DNA of 5,537 nucleotides from Rubrivirga sp. (GCA_012269805.1 JAAXJP010000094.1:3393-8929); one strand, 5' to 3'; counted from the first letter of the stretch, positions 1 through 5,537 are shown. The notes: generated from the sequence alone by a model not told the origin. Program-made: numbers and translations.

Positions 1-271
1 CGTCCGCGACGCGGACTACCTGAAGCTCCGCGAGCTCACGGTCCGTTACGACCTCGGCCGGTTTATCGCCCAGACGAACGCGCCGGTGCTCGGCCGCGTC
101 CGCACGGCGTCGGTCGCGTTCTCGGCCCGCAACCTCTTCCAGACGTCGCTCTACGACGGCCTGGACCCGGAGGTCAACTTCGACGGGTCGCGCAGCCTCT
201 CGCGCGGTCAGGACTTCCTGACGCTCCAGAACCCGCGTCAGTACTACCTCACCCTCACGCTCGGCATCTAA
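1..271 (+). CDS. SusC/RagA-family TonB-dependent outer-membrane transporter, C-terminal end (5' truncated)
   Basis: Only the last 89 codons are in the window. The first whole codon is at base 2 and the TAA stop is at 269-271. The tail carries the usual end of a SusC barrel. It begins with ADYLKLRELTVRYDL, the strand that precedes the final barrel hairpins in this family. SARNLF and LDPEVNFDG follow, and then a last strand, RQYYLTLTLGI, which ends in the hydrophobic alternating pattern of an outer-membrane beta-signal. SusC proteins are 22-strand barrels that import oligosaccharides, peptides or other large nutrients, powered by TonB. The SusD partner gene starts 73 bases downstream in the same direction, which strongly supports the family call. 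The substrate cannot be inferred from this fragment. The N-terminal regulatory and plug domains lie outside the window. Confidence 0.9.
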   Translation, partial: VRDADYLKLRELTVRYDLGRFIAQTNAPVLGRVRTASVAFSARNLFQTSLYDGLDPEVNFDGSRSLSRGQDFLTLQNPRQYYLTLTLGI

Positions 272-283
272 GCGGATGGCCTT

Positions 284-310
284 CGGGCGCCGAGCTCGGC
301 TCGGCGCCCG
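284..310 (+). promoter_or_regulatory. Perfect intercistronic stem-loop between susC and susD
   Basis: CGGGCGCCGAG (284-294) pairs perfectly with CTCGGCGCCCG (300-310) around a 5-base loop (295-299), giving an 11-bp stem of almost pure G/C. It begins 13 bases after the SusC stop and ends 34 bases before the chosen SusD start. No T-run follows (the next bases are CCCTTCCGG), so it is not a standard intrinsic terminator. It could be an mRNA-end stabiliser or a partial attenuator that sets the SusC:SusD ratio. The structure is seen directly; the role is inferred. Confidence 0.6.
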
Positions 311-344
311 CCCTTCCGGTCCATCTGACTTGACAACTCCCCCC

Positions 345-1583
345 ATGCGAAACTCCATCTTCACCGGGCTCGTCGCCCTCGCGACGGTCGGGGGCCTCTC
401 GGCCTGCGACTCCTTCGTCGAGGACACCGACCCGCCCATCGACCGGGTCATCAGCGACTCGCTCGATACCGTCTCTCAGGTCCCGTTCCTTATCACGGGC
501 GTCGAGGAAGGCTTCAACGACGCGTACGACGCGACCGCCGTCGTCGCGGACCTCCTCTCGGACGCGGCCCTCTTCGACACCGACGTCGACGGGGCCACGT
601 TCCCGACCTTCGACGACATCGACGACGGCCGGATCGAGAACGACAACAACTCCGTCGACGGGGTCTACCTCGCCGTCAACGAGTACCGCTTCCTCGCCGA
701 CGACCTCCTGCGTCGCACGAACGAGACGATCGACTTCGGCGACGACACCGACACCCGGGACGACGCGCTCTTCGCGGCCAACTTCCACGGCGGCATCGCG
801 CGCTACTTCCTCGGGACCTACTTCGGCACGGGCCCGACGACGGGCGGCGCCCCCATTTCAGACGACCCCGACAACCCGTCGCCGGCTCTGTCGACGGCTG
901 AGCTCTACGCGCAGGCCGACGACAAGCTGGAGGCGGCCGCGGCCGTCTCGCCGGGCGACTACGAGTCGCGTCTGATCAACACGCTCCGCGCTCGCATCGC
1001 GCTCTTCGGCGGCGATCGGGCTGCTGCGGCGTCGTTCGCGGCCAACGGGCTCCAGGACGGCGACGACCCCTACACCGGCGACTACGCCTCGACCTCGGCC
1101 AACAACTGGTGGTCGCAGGGCGGCCGTGGCCGTACGCAGGTCGCCGTCGCCGACCGGTTCGCCGCCTTTGACGAGGTGGATGACCGGATGCTCGTCGAAG
1201 AGGCCCCGACCGTCGCGGGCGTCACGCAGACCTACTACCGGCAGGCGCTGTACCTGACCAACAGCGACCCGATCCCGTTCGTGTCGTGGCAGGAGAACGC
1301 GCTGATCCTGGCCGAGGCCGCCCTCAACGGGGCGGGTAGCGGGGACGCGACGGATCTGATCAACGCGGTTCGCGCCTCGCGTGGCCTCGACGCCCTCGAC
1401 GGCGACGCCGACCAGAGCGACCTGCTGGAGGCCCGCGACCGCGAGCTGTTCACGCAGGGGCAGCGGCTCGTGGACCAGCGCCGGTTCAACCTCCCGTTCG
1501 TCAACCAGGACGGGCCGCTTCCCGGCCCCTGGCGGTACTTCCCGGTCACCCAGACGGAAGTCAACGCGAACCCGAACCTCTAG
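345..1583 (+). CDS. SusD/RagB-family nutrient-binding outer-membrane lipoprotein
   Basis: The product has 412 residues and is the surface lid of the SusC transporter encoded just upstream. The start at 345 is chosen because it gives a clean lipoprotein signal: MRNS, a hydrophobic stretch, then lipobox L18-S-A-C21. The in-frame ATG at 276 would add 23 residues before the signal and would run through the hairpin. Acidic residues follow Cys21 (D22, E26, D27), as in Bacteroidota surface-export signals. The C-terminal region is diagnostic: ENALILAEAAL and INAVRASRGL helices (SusD TPR-like scaffold), then RDRELFTQGQRLVDQRRF (about 364-381), and the closing VTQTEVNANPNL, which matches the family's P-x-x-E-x-x-x-N-P-N-L ending. 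It is shorter than typical SusD proteins (about 480-550 residues). It is extremely acidic, with about 53 Asp and one Lys. The ligand is unknown, as no catabolic enzyme lies nearby. Confidence 0.93.
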   Translation: MRNSIFTGLVALATVGGLSACDSFVEDTDPPIDRVISDSLDTVSQVPFLITGVEEGFNDAYDATAVVADLLSDAALFDTDVDGATFPTFDDIDDGRIENDNNSVDGVYLAVNEYRFLADDLLRRTNETIDFGDDTDTRDDALFAANFHGGIARYFLGTYFGTGPTTGGAPISDDPDNPSPALSTAELYAQADDKLEAAAAVSPGDYESRLINTLRARIALFGGDRAAAASFAANGLQDGDDPYTGDYASTSANNWWSQGGRGRTQVAVADRFAAFDEVDDRMLVEEAPTVAGVTQTYYRQALYLTNSDPIPFVSWQENALILAEAALNGAGSGDATDLINAVRASRGLDALDGDADQSDLLEARDRELFTQGQRLVDQRRFNLPFVNQDGPLPGPWRYFPVTQTEVNANPNL

Positions 1584-1605
1584 CGCCACCTCCGCTGTGA
1601 GACCG

Positions 1606-1621
1606 GCCCTCTCCGGAGGGC
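1606..1621 (+). repeat. Short inverted repeat after susD
   Basis: GCCCTC (1606-1611) and GAGGGC (1616-1621) form a 6-bp stem with a TCCG loop, 22 bases after the SusD stop. It sits immediately before the larger terminator hairpin. On its own it has no T-tail. It may act with the following stem-loop or simply cap the 3' end of the transcript. Confidence 0.4.
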
Positions 1622-1625
1622 TCTG

Positions 1626-1668
1626 GGGCGGCTCGGCGTCTGACGTCGGGCCGCCCGTTCGTTTCTTT
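1626..1668 (+). terminator. Intrinsic terminator of the susCD operon
   Basis: GGGCGGC (1626-1632) pairs with GCCGCCC (1650-1656). The stem continues inward through a T-G wobble (1633/1649) and five further pairs, one of them G-T (1634-1638 with 1644-1648), leaving a TCTGA loop. This makes a nearly continuous stem of about 13 bp. It is followed directly by the T-rich tail GTTCGTTTCTTT (1657-1668), the longest T-rich run in this otherwise GC-dense intergenic gap. It lies 43 bases after the SusD stop and 24 bases before the next start, so it should end the susCD message and separate it from the plug-protein gene. Confidence 0.75.
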
Positions 1669-1691
1669 CATCCCCACTCGCCTCTGACGCC

Positions 1692-2432
1692 ATGCTTCGC
1701 CGTCTTCTCGTCGCCGCCTGCGCCGTGCTCGGCGCTGCCTCGGTCGCTCAGGAGGCCGATCTTGCGCTTGTCGTCCGGGCCGGGGACACGGGGTCCCCGC
1801 TGGCGGGGGCCGAAGTCGACATCATGGGCGTCCAGGGCGCGGTCGATGCCTTCGGGCAGGCCCAGCTCAGCGGCGTCCCCATAGGCGACGTCCCGATGTC
1901 GGTGACGTACCCGGGGTACGTCCGGCTCGACACGACCGTGGTCGTCCGCGAGGGGGACCCGAACCTGACCGTCCTCACGCTCCGCTCGGTGCTCGGCGAC
2001 ACCCGCGACCTCGGCGACGTCGTGGTCGAGGCGGAGTCCGTCAACGACGCGGTGCTCCGGCGACGTGGCTTTTTCGAGCGCCGCGACCGGCTGACCGGCG
2101 TGTTCTACACCCGGGCCGAACTCGACGACCGGGGCGTCCGCCAGGTGTCCGACATCTTCGGCGCGACGCCGGGCGTGCGGATCGCGCGGACGGGTGTGCA
2201 AGAGACGCTCGTGTCCGACCGGCGCGGCGGATGCCCTATGACCGTCTACGTGGACGGGACCGAGATGGCCTACATCGCCCACAACATCGACGCGCTCCCG
2301 TTCGACGACATCGCGGCCGTCGAGGTCTATCGCGGCCCGTCGGAGCTGCCGATCGAGTACGCCCACACGAAGTTCAACGACACGTGCGGAGCCGTGCTGG
2401 TGTGGACGCGGATCGTCGCGAGCGACGAGTAG
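1692..2432 (+). CDS. Exported barrel-less protein with carboxypeptidase-regulatory-like and TonB-receptor plug domains
   Basis: The product has 246 residues. A Sec signal peptide is visible (MLRRLL, hydrophobic core, S17-V-A19 before Q20), so the mature protein should be periplasmic or outer-membrane-associated. Residues about 22-96 look like a carboxypeptidase-regulatory/transthyretin-like beta-sandwich (GSPLAGAEVDI, DAFGQAQLSGVP, YPGYVRLDTTV). A linker with RRRGFFERRDR leads to a plug-like domain (about 138-240): TRAELDDRGVRQVSDIF, TPGVRI, VYVDG (185-189), DIAAVEVYRGPSELP (EVYRG 211-215) and a closing CGAVLVWTR. The frame ends naturally there, with no beta-barrel. Cys181 and Cys232 flank the plug core and could form a disulfide. 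Similar short plug-only proteins are, from memory, common in Gemmatimonadota and Rhodothermota, with unknown function. It follows the susCD terminator and so is probably transcribed separately. A role in receptor regulation or envelope binding is only a guess. Confidence 0.8.
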   Translation: MLRRLLVAACAVLGAASVAQEADLALVVRAGDTGSPLAGAEVDIMGVQGAVDAFGQAQLSGVPIGDVPMSVTYPGYVRLDTTVVVREGDPNLTVLTLRSVLGDTRDLGDVVVEAESVNDAVLRRRGFFERRDRLTGVFYTRAELDDRGVRQVSDIFGATPGVRIARTGVQETLVSDRRGGCPMTVYVDGTEMAYIAHNIDALPFDDIAAVEVYRGPSELPIEYAHTKFNDTCGAVLVWTRIVASDE

Positions 2433-2433
2433 G

Positions 2434-3753
2434 CTAGGCCGGCTCGACGGCCCCGGCGGCGACGCTCTCGAGGGCCTCCCAGAAACTGGGGAACGAAACG
2501 GCCGCGGCCTCGGCGCCGTGGATCGTCGTCGGCCCGTCGGCGACGAGGGCCGCGACGGCGGCGGCCATCGCGATCCGGTGGTCGTGCCGGGCGTCGACCT
2601 CGGCGCCCTTCAGCGGCCGCCCGCCGTCGATGACGAGGCCGTCCGGCCGCTCCTCGACCTGGGCGCCCATCGCACGGAGAACGTCGGCGGTGGCCTCGAT
2701 CCGGTCGGTCTCCTTGACGCGGAGCTCCTCGGCATCGCGGATGACGGTCCGCCCCTCGGCGCACGCCGCGGCGACCGCCAGGACTGGGATCTCGTCGATC
2801 AGGTTTGGGACGATGGCCCCGCCGATCTCGACGCCAGCGAGGCCCTCGGGGGCCTCGACGCGGAGGTCGCCGAGGGGCTCGCCGCCCCGGTCGCGCTCGT
2901 TCGAGACGCGGACGTCGGCGCCCATCGCGCGGAGGACGTCGAGCACGCCCGAGCGCGTCGGGTTGAGGCCGACGCCGTTGAGCTGGATCGTCGCCACCTC
3001 CGCGATGCTGCCGGCGACGAGGAAGAATGCCGCCGCCGACACGTCGCGCGGCACGACCCATTGCCGCGCGCGGACGCCCTGGCCGCCCGACACCGAGACG
3101 TGCCGCTCGCCGCCGACGTCGAGGACGTCGAGCTCGAGCATGCGCTCCGTGTGGTCGCGGGTCGCGACGGGCTCGACGACGGTCGTGGTCCCGCCGGCGC
3201 TGAGCCCGGCCAGGAGCACGGCGCTCTTGACCTGCGCCGAGGCGACGGGCAGGCGGTACGTGATCCCCGACAGCGACCCGCCCCGGACGACGAGGGGGGC
3301 GTGCCCGTCGGTCATGCCGATCCGCGCTCCCATCTGGCCGAGCGGCGACGCGATTCGACCCATCGGCCGCGGCGTCAGCGACGCGTCGCCGACGAGCGTG
3401 GACTCAAATGGGCGGCCCGCCAGCAGGCCCGCCAGCAGGCGCATGGTCGTCCCCGAGTTGCCGCAGTCGAGCGCCGAGGCGGGCGCCATCAGCCCCTCGA
3501 GGCCCCGGCCCTGGACGAACAAGCTGGGCACGCCGTCCGGCCCGAGGACGTCCTCCCGCTCCTCGATCTCCACGCCGAGGCCGCGGAGGCACGCCAGCGT
3601 CGAGCGCGGGTCGGCGGCGTCCGAGAAGCCGACGATCTCGCTCTCGCCGTCGGCGATCGCAGCGAAGAGGGCGGCCCGGTGGGAGATCGACTTGTCGGCC
3701 GGGAGCGACGGCGTGCCGGCGAGCGCGGCGGCGGGGTGGACGGTGACGGTCAT
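2434..3753 (-). CDS. aroA: 3-phosphoshikimate 1-carboxyvinyltransferase (EPSP synthase)
   Basis: This 439-residue cytoplasmic enzyme joins shikimate-3-phosphate and phosphoenolpyruvate to make EPSP, the sixth step of the shikimate pathway to chorismate and aromatic amino acids. The family signatures are all present. PADKSISHR (18-26) carries the substrate-binding Lys21 and Arg26. DCGNSGTTMR (96-105) is the first EPSP signature. ASAQVKSA (171-178) and RDHTER (199-204) follow. LIDEIP carries the catalytic Asp320, RVKETDR (345-351) carries the catalytic Glu348, and DHRIAM is at 391-396. Length is normal. GNSGTT, VGLNPTR and the VSFPSF ending resemble the Bacillus-type enzymes more than the E. 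coli type. Gly101, equivalent to E. coli Gly96, is kept, so the alanine change linked to glyphosate insensitivity in CP4-type enzymes is absent. The ATG overlaps the upstream lipoprotein's stop (ATGA). It is the last gene of the minus-strand trio. Confidence 0.97.
   Translation of the reverse strand: MTVTVHPAAALAGTPSLPADKSISHRAALFAAIADGESEIVGFSDAADPRSTLACLRGLGVEIEEREDVLGPDGVPSLFVQGRGLEGLMAPASALDCGNSGTTMRLLAGLLAGRPFESTLVGDASLTPRPMGRIASPLGQMGARIGMTDGHAPLVVRGGSLSGITYRLPVASAQVKSAVLLAGLSAGGTTTVVEPVATRDHTERMLELDVLDVGGERHVSVSGGQGVRARQWVVPRDVSAAAFFLVAGSIAEVATIQLNGVGLNPTRSGVLDVLRAMGADVRVSNERDRGGEPLGDLRVEAPEGLAGVEIGGAIVPNLIDEIPVLAVAAACAEGRTVIRDAEELRVKETDRIEATADVLRAMGAQVEERPDGLVIDGGRPLKGAEVDARHDHRIAMAAAVAALVADGPTTIHGAEAAAVSFPSFWEALESVAAGAVEPA
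3750..3753 (-). other. ATGA stop/start overlap, lipoprotein gene to aroA
   Basis: On the minus strand the bases read ATGA. ATG (3753-3751) starts aroA and TGA (3752-3750) ends the lipoprotein gene. No Shine-Dalgarno-like sequence precedes aroA, so its translation most likely depends on ribosomes finishing the upstream gene. Confidence 0.9.
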
Positions 3754-4421
3754 TCGAGCGGGTAGGAGACGGGCCAGTCCTCAGGCGGGATCGGGTCGTC
3801 GCAATCGGGGTGGGCGCGGACCTCGACGATGGAGGCGCCGCCGTCGGGGCGGAGCCGGTAGTCGGCCTCGGTACCGCAGCCGCCGTGGCCGGCGCTCTTC
3901 GTGAGGATGGAGAACCGGTCGGCCTCGTCGTCGGGGGCGCGCGCGAGGAGGCCGAAAAAGCTGGCCGTCGTGTCGGCCACGACGCGGCCCTCTTCCGTCA
4001 CCCCGAGCGCGCGGACGAGCCGCGGCGGCTTGCCCGCCTCGGCGTCGACGAGGGCGAACGTGGACTGGTAGGCGAACCGCTGGCACGTGATCTCGGCGAG
4101 CACCTCGTCGGGCGCGAGCCGGACGAGGCGGACGACCCCACGGGCCTCGGCGGTCGGGTCGTCCTCGCCGCAGGCGACGCGCCAGTCGATGGCGTCGAGG
4201 AGTTGGGCCGAGAGCGCGACGCGCTCGGCGTCGGTCTCGGCGGCTTCGACGGAGGCGATCCAGGCGGCCGCGTCGAACCCCGGCTCCTCGATCGTCTCCG
4301 CACCCGGCGAGGCGGTGGTGTCCGGTCCGGCCTCGGCAGGCGCGTCAGCCGGCGTGTCGGGGCCGGACGCGGGAGCGGTGCAGGCACCCAGGAACAGCAA
4401 GGCCGGGAGGAGGAGCCTCAT
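3750..4421 (-). CDS. Small Cys-containing lipoprotein, DUF1176-like C-terminal pattern, unknown function
   Basis: The product has 223 residues. The reading frame stays open far upstream, to about 5258 inside the deaminase gene. The start at 4421 is chosen because it gives a textbook lipoprotein signal: MRLLLPALLF then lipobox L11-G-A-C14. Residues 15-48 are a low-complexity Ala/Pro/Thr/Asp linker. The folded part (about 49-223) has four cysteines (C84, C113, C182, C207), enough for two disulfides. The order IDWRVAC, ITCQRFAYQ, FALVD, KSAGHGGCGTEADYRL, then a late Cys followed by DWPVSY resembles the DUF1176 family (Cys-Gly pair, Tyr/Trp-rich strand, final C...WPV). This is a recalled motif pattern, not a search result. 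No acidic residue directly follows Cys14, unlike the SusD lipoprotein, so it may stay facing the periplasm. It overlaps both neighbours by 4 bases. Function is not recognised. Confidence 0.82.
   Translation of the reverse strand: MRLLLPALLFLGACTAPASGPDTPADAPAEAGPDTTASPGAETIEEPGFDAAAWIASVEAAETDAERVALSAQLLDAIDWRVACGEDDPTAEARGVVRLVRLAPDEVLAEITCQRFAYQSTFALVDAEAGKPPRLVRALGVTEEGRVVADTTASFFGLLARAPDDEADRFSILTKSAGHGGCGTEADYRLRPDGGASIVEVRAHPDCDDPIPPEDWPVSYPLE
4418..4421 (-). other. ATGA stop/start overlap, deaminase gene to lipoprotein gene
   Basis: On the minus strand ATG (4421-4419) starts the lipoprotein and TGA (4420-4418) ends the deaminase. This is the same arrangement as at the next junction, and it indicates a single coupled operon. 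Confidence 0.9.
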
Positions 4422-5464
4422 GTCGCGACGGGGAGGGCGACCAGCGGCTCGACCTCGTCGATGAGCGCTTGCTTGTCGCGGTGCGGCAGGAACGCGTGGC
4501 GGAACCCGTTCAGCACGACCTCGCGGAGGTTCTCGGCCGACACGCCGCAGCGCGTGTGGGCCAGCCAGAGCTCGTCGGTCGTCGTCGTGTGGCTGAACAG
4601 CGTGTTGTCGGTGTTGATGGTCACCGGGACGCCCGACCGGACGTACTCCGCGACGGGGTGGGCCTCGTAGCTCGCCACGACGTGCGTCTGGACGTTCGAC
4701 GTGGGGCAGACCTCGAGCGGGATCTGGCGGTCGACGACGTAGCGGAGCAGCTCGGGGTCCTGCCCGAGCGTGACGCCGTGGCCAATCCGGTGGGCGCCGC
4801 ACTTGAAGAGGGCCTGGCGGATCGAGGCCGGCCCGAAGCTCTCGCCGGCGTGGACCGTGATGTTGAGGAGCTCTTTCCGCGCGAGGTAGAACGCGGCCCC
4901 GTGCATCTCGGCCGGGTTGCCGCGCTCGCCGCCCGCGAGGTCGAACCCGACCACGCCGCGCCCGCGGTAGCTCGCCGCCAGCTCGGCCTGGGCCAGCGAC
5001 GCGCTCTCGAACCGGTCGCGGAGGCCGCACACGATGACGCCCGAGCGGATCCCGTGATCGCGCTCGGCGTCCGCCAGCCCGGCGAGGACGGCGTCGTTGA
5101 CCTGCCACATCGTGAGGCCCTCCTCGGTGTGGAGGATCGGTCCGTAGCGGACCTCGAGGTAGCGGACGTTGTCGCGGGCCATGTCCTCGGCCAGCTCGTA
5201 GGCGATCCGGTGGAGCGCCTCCCGCGTCTGCATGAGCGGGATCGAGTAGCCGAACCACCGGAGGTACTCCTCGAGCGTCGGCGAGCCGTCGATCTTCTTG
5301 AGCTCCTCGGCCAGGCCCGCCTCGTCGGCGGCGGGGAGGAGGTCGGTTTTCCCTTGGCCAGAGGCGAGCTCGAGCATCGTCCCGAGGCGGAGGGACCCGT
5401 CGAGGTGGCAGTGGAGCTCGGCCTTGGGCCAGGCGTGGACGGTGGCGCGGTCGAGGGCGGGCAT
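4418..5464 (-). CDS. add: Adenosine deaminase-family metal-dependent amidohydrolase
   Basis: This 348-residue cytoplasmic enzyme is predicted to hydrolyse adenosine or deoxyadenosine to inosine plus ammonia in purine salvage. Length is normal for the family. The active-site set is complete. ELHCHLDGS carries metal ligands His18 and His20, GFDLAGGE is at 173-180, and TVHAGES carries metal ligand His205 and proton-shuttling Glu208. RIGHG carries His229, CPTSN is at 253-257, and NTDN carries metal ligand Asp286. The residue after Asp286 is Asn287 where mammalian and E. coli enzymes have a second Asp; Asn here is known in actinobacterial- and myxobacterial-type members. The ATG at 5464 is supported by an in-frame TAG nine codons upstream (5491-5489). 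Some family members act on aminodeoxyfutalosine (menaquinone pathway) or other amino-purines, so the substrate is less certain than the fold. It is the first gene of the trio. Confidence 0.92.
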   Translation of the reverse strand: MPALDRATVHAWPKAELHCHLDGSLRLGTMLELASGQGKTDLLPAADEAGLAEELKKIDGSPTLEEYLRWFGYSIPLMQTREALHRIAYELAEDMARDNVRYLEVRYGPILHTEEGLTMWQVNDAVLAGLADAERDHGIRSGVIVCGLRDRFESASLAQAELAASYRGRGVVGFDLAGGERGNPAEMHGAAFYLARKELLNITVHAGESFGPASIRQALFKCGAHRIGHGVTLGQDPELLRYVVDRQIPLEVCPTSNVQTHVVASYEAHPVAEYVRSGVPVTINTDNTLFSHTTTTDELWLAHTRCGVSAENLREVVLNGFRHAFLPHRDKQALIDEVEPLVALPVAT

Positions 5465-5537
5465 CGGGAGGCGGTGGCGTCCGACAAGCTACGGGCGGGC
5501 GGGCCCCGCGGGCGCCCGGCGAGCGCGGCCCCCGCTC
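5465..5537 (-). other. Upstream region of the deaminase operon, promoter not identified
   Basis: These 73 bases lie upstream of the first gene of the minus-strand trio. They are almost pure G/C beyond 5491. They contain small inverted repeats (GAGCG 5521-5525 with CGCTC 5533-5537; CGGGCG 5492-5497 with CGCCCG 5513-5518), which are expected by chance at this composition. On the minus strand TAGCTTGT (5491-5484) weakly resembles the Bacteroidota -7 element TAnnTTTG, but no matching -33 element is visible. No ribosome-binding site precedes the ATG. The promoter may lie beyond the window. Confidence 0.3.

Noticed and set aside
330..335. TTGACA matching a sigma-70 -35 box before susD
   Set aside because: It ends only 9 bases before the ATG, leaving no room for a -10 element or transcript start, and Bacteroidota-type promoters do not use this box. 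A chance match.
276..344. Upstream in-frame ATG at 276 as the SusD start
   Set aside because: It would put 23 mostly charged and polar residues ahead of a clear lipoprotein signal peptide and would translate through the 284-310 hairpin. The start at 345 gives a normal lipobox position.
255..2366. Minus-strand open frames opposite susD and the plug gene (255-788, 858-1589, 1668-2366)
   Set aside because: Val/Arg/Asp/Gly-rich shadow translations without motifs, lying opposite genes with clear family signatures.
1692..2432. The plug protein as a broken N-terminal piece of a SusC gene
   Set aside because: It has its own signal peptide, an intact frame, a natural stop and a cysteine pair. No barrel-coding sequence follows, since aroA starts its convergent coding one base later.
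2438..2457. Inverted repeat GCCGG/CCGGC as a shared terminator for the convergent genes
   Set aside because: The stem is only 5 bp with a 10-base loop, has no T-run on either strand and lies within the aroA coding end.
2518..3904. Two long plus-strand open frames opposite aroA and the lipoprotein gene (2518-3765 and 2630-3904)
   Set aside because: Both are antisense to a fully supported EPSP synthase, have biased low-complexity composition and show no recognisable domain. High GC leaves few chance stops.
4422..5258. Long N-terminal extension of the lipoprotein frame inside the deaminase gene
   Set aside because: The translation is Arg/Pro/Gly-rich low-complexity sequence typical of an off-frame reading of GC-rich coding DNA. 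The deaminase frame has complete catalytic motifs there.
5492..5537. GC-rich inverted repeats at the right edge as a terminator or operator
   Set aside because: Stems are 5-6 bp in nearly pure G/C sequence, where such repeats are expected by chance. No T-tail is present and the window ends there.

Overview
The window looks like chromosomal DNA from a GC-rich member of the Bacteroidota/Rhodothermota side of the tree. A marine or halophilic Rhodothermota such as Rubrivirga or Rubricoccus would fit. The evidence is a SusC/SusD pair (typical of these phyla), starts with no recognisable Shine-Dalgarno sequence, strong G/C preference at third codon positions, and a very Asp-rich, almost Lys-free exported protein. 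The taxonomic call is an inference, because no marker gene is present.

Left half, plus strand: the last 89 codons of a SusC/RagA-type TonB-dependent outer-membrane transporter are followed by a perfect 11-bp intercistronic hairpin and a complete SusD/RagB-type lipoprotein. Together these form a nutrient-import pair, with SusD as the surface lid on the SusC barrel. A long hairpin with a T-rich tail (1626-1668) then reads as an intrinsic terminator. After it comes a small exported protein with a carboxypeptidase-regulatory-like domain and a TonB-receptor plug domain but no beta-barrel. No glycosidase, protease or regulator is present, so the transported substrate cannot be named.

Right half, minus strand (transcribed from about 5464 down to 2434): adenosine deaminase-family enzyme, then a small Cys-containing lipoprotein of unknown function, then EPSP synthase (aroA). 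The three are joined by two identical 4-base ATGA stop/start overlaps, so they almost certainly form one translationally coupled operon that mixes purine salvage, an envelope protein and the shikimate pathway. aroA converges on the plug-protein gene with a single base between the two stop codons.

No RNA genes, CRISPR arrays, insertion sequences, phage genes or attachment sites were seen. I found no clearly undescribed multi-gene system. The best leads are the barrel-less plug protein beside the SusCD operon, the lipoprotein with a DUF1176-like cysteine/Trp-Pro pattern, and the odd but tightly coupled gene trio.
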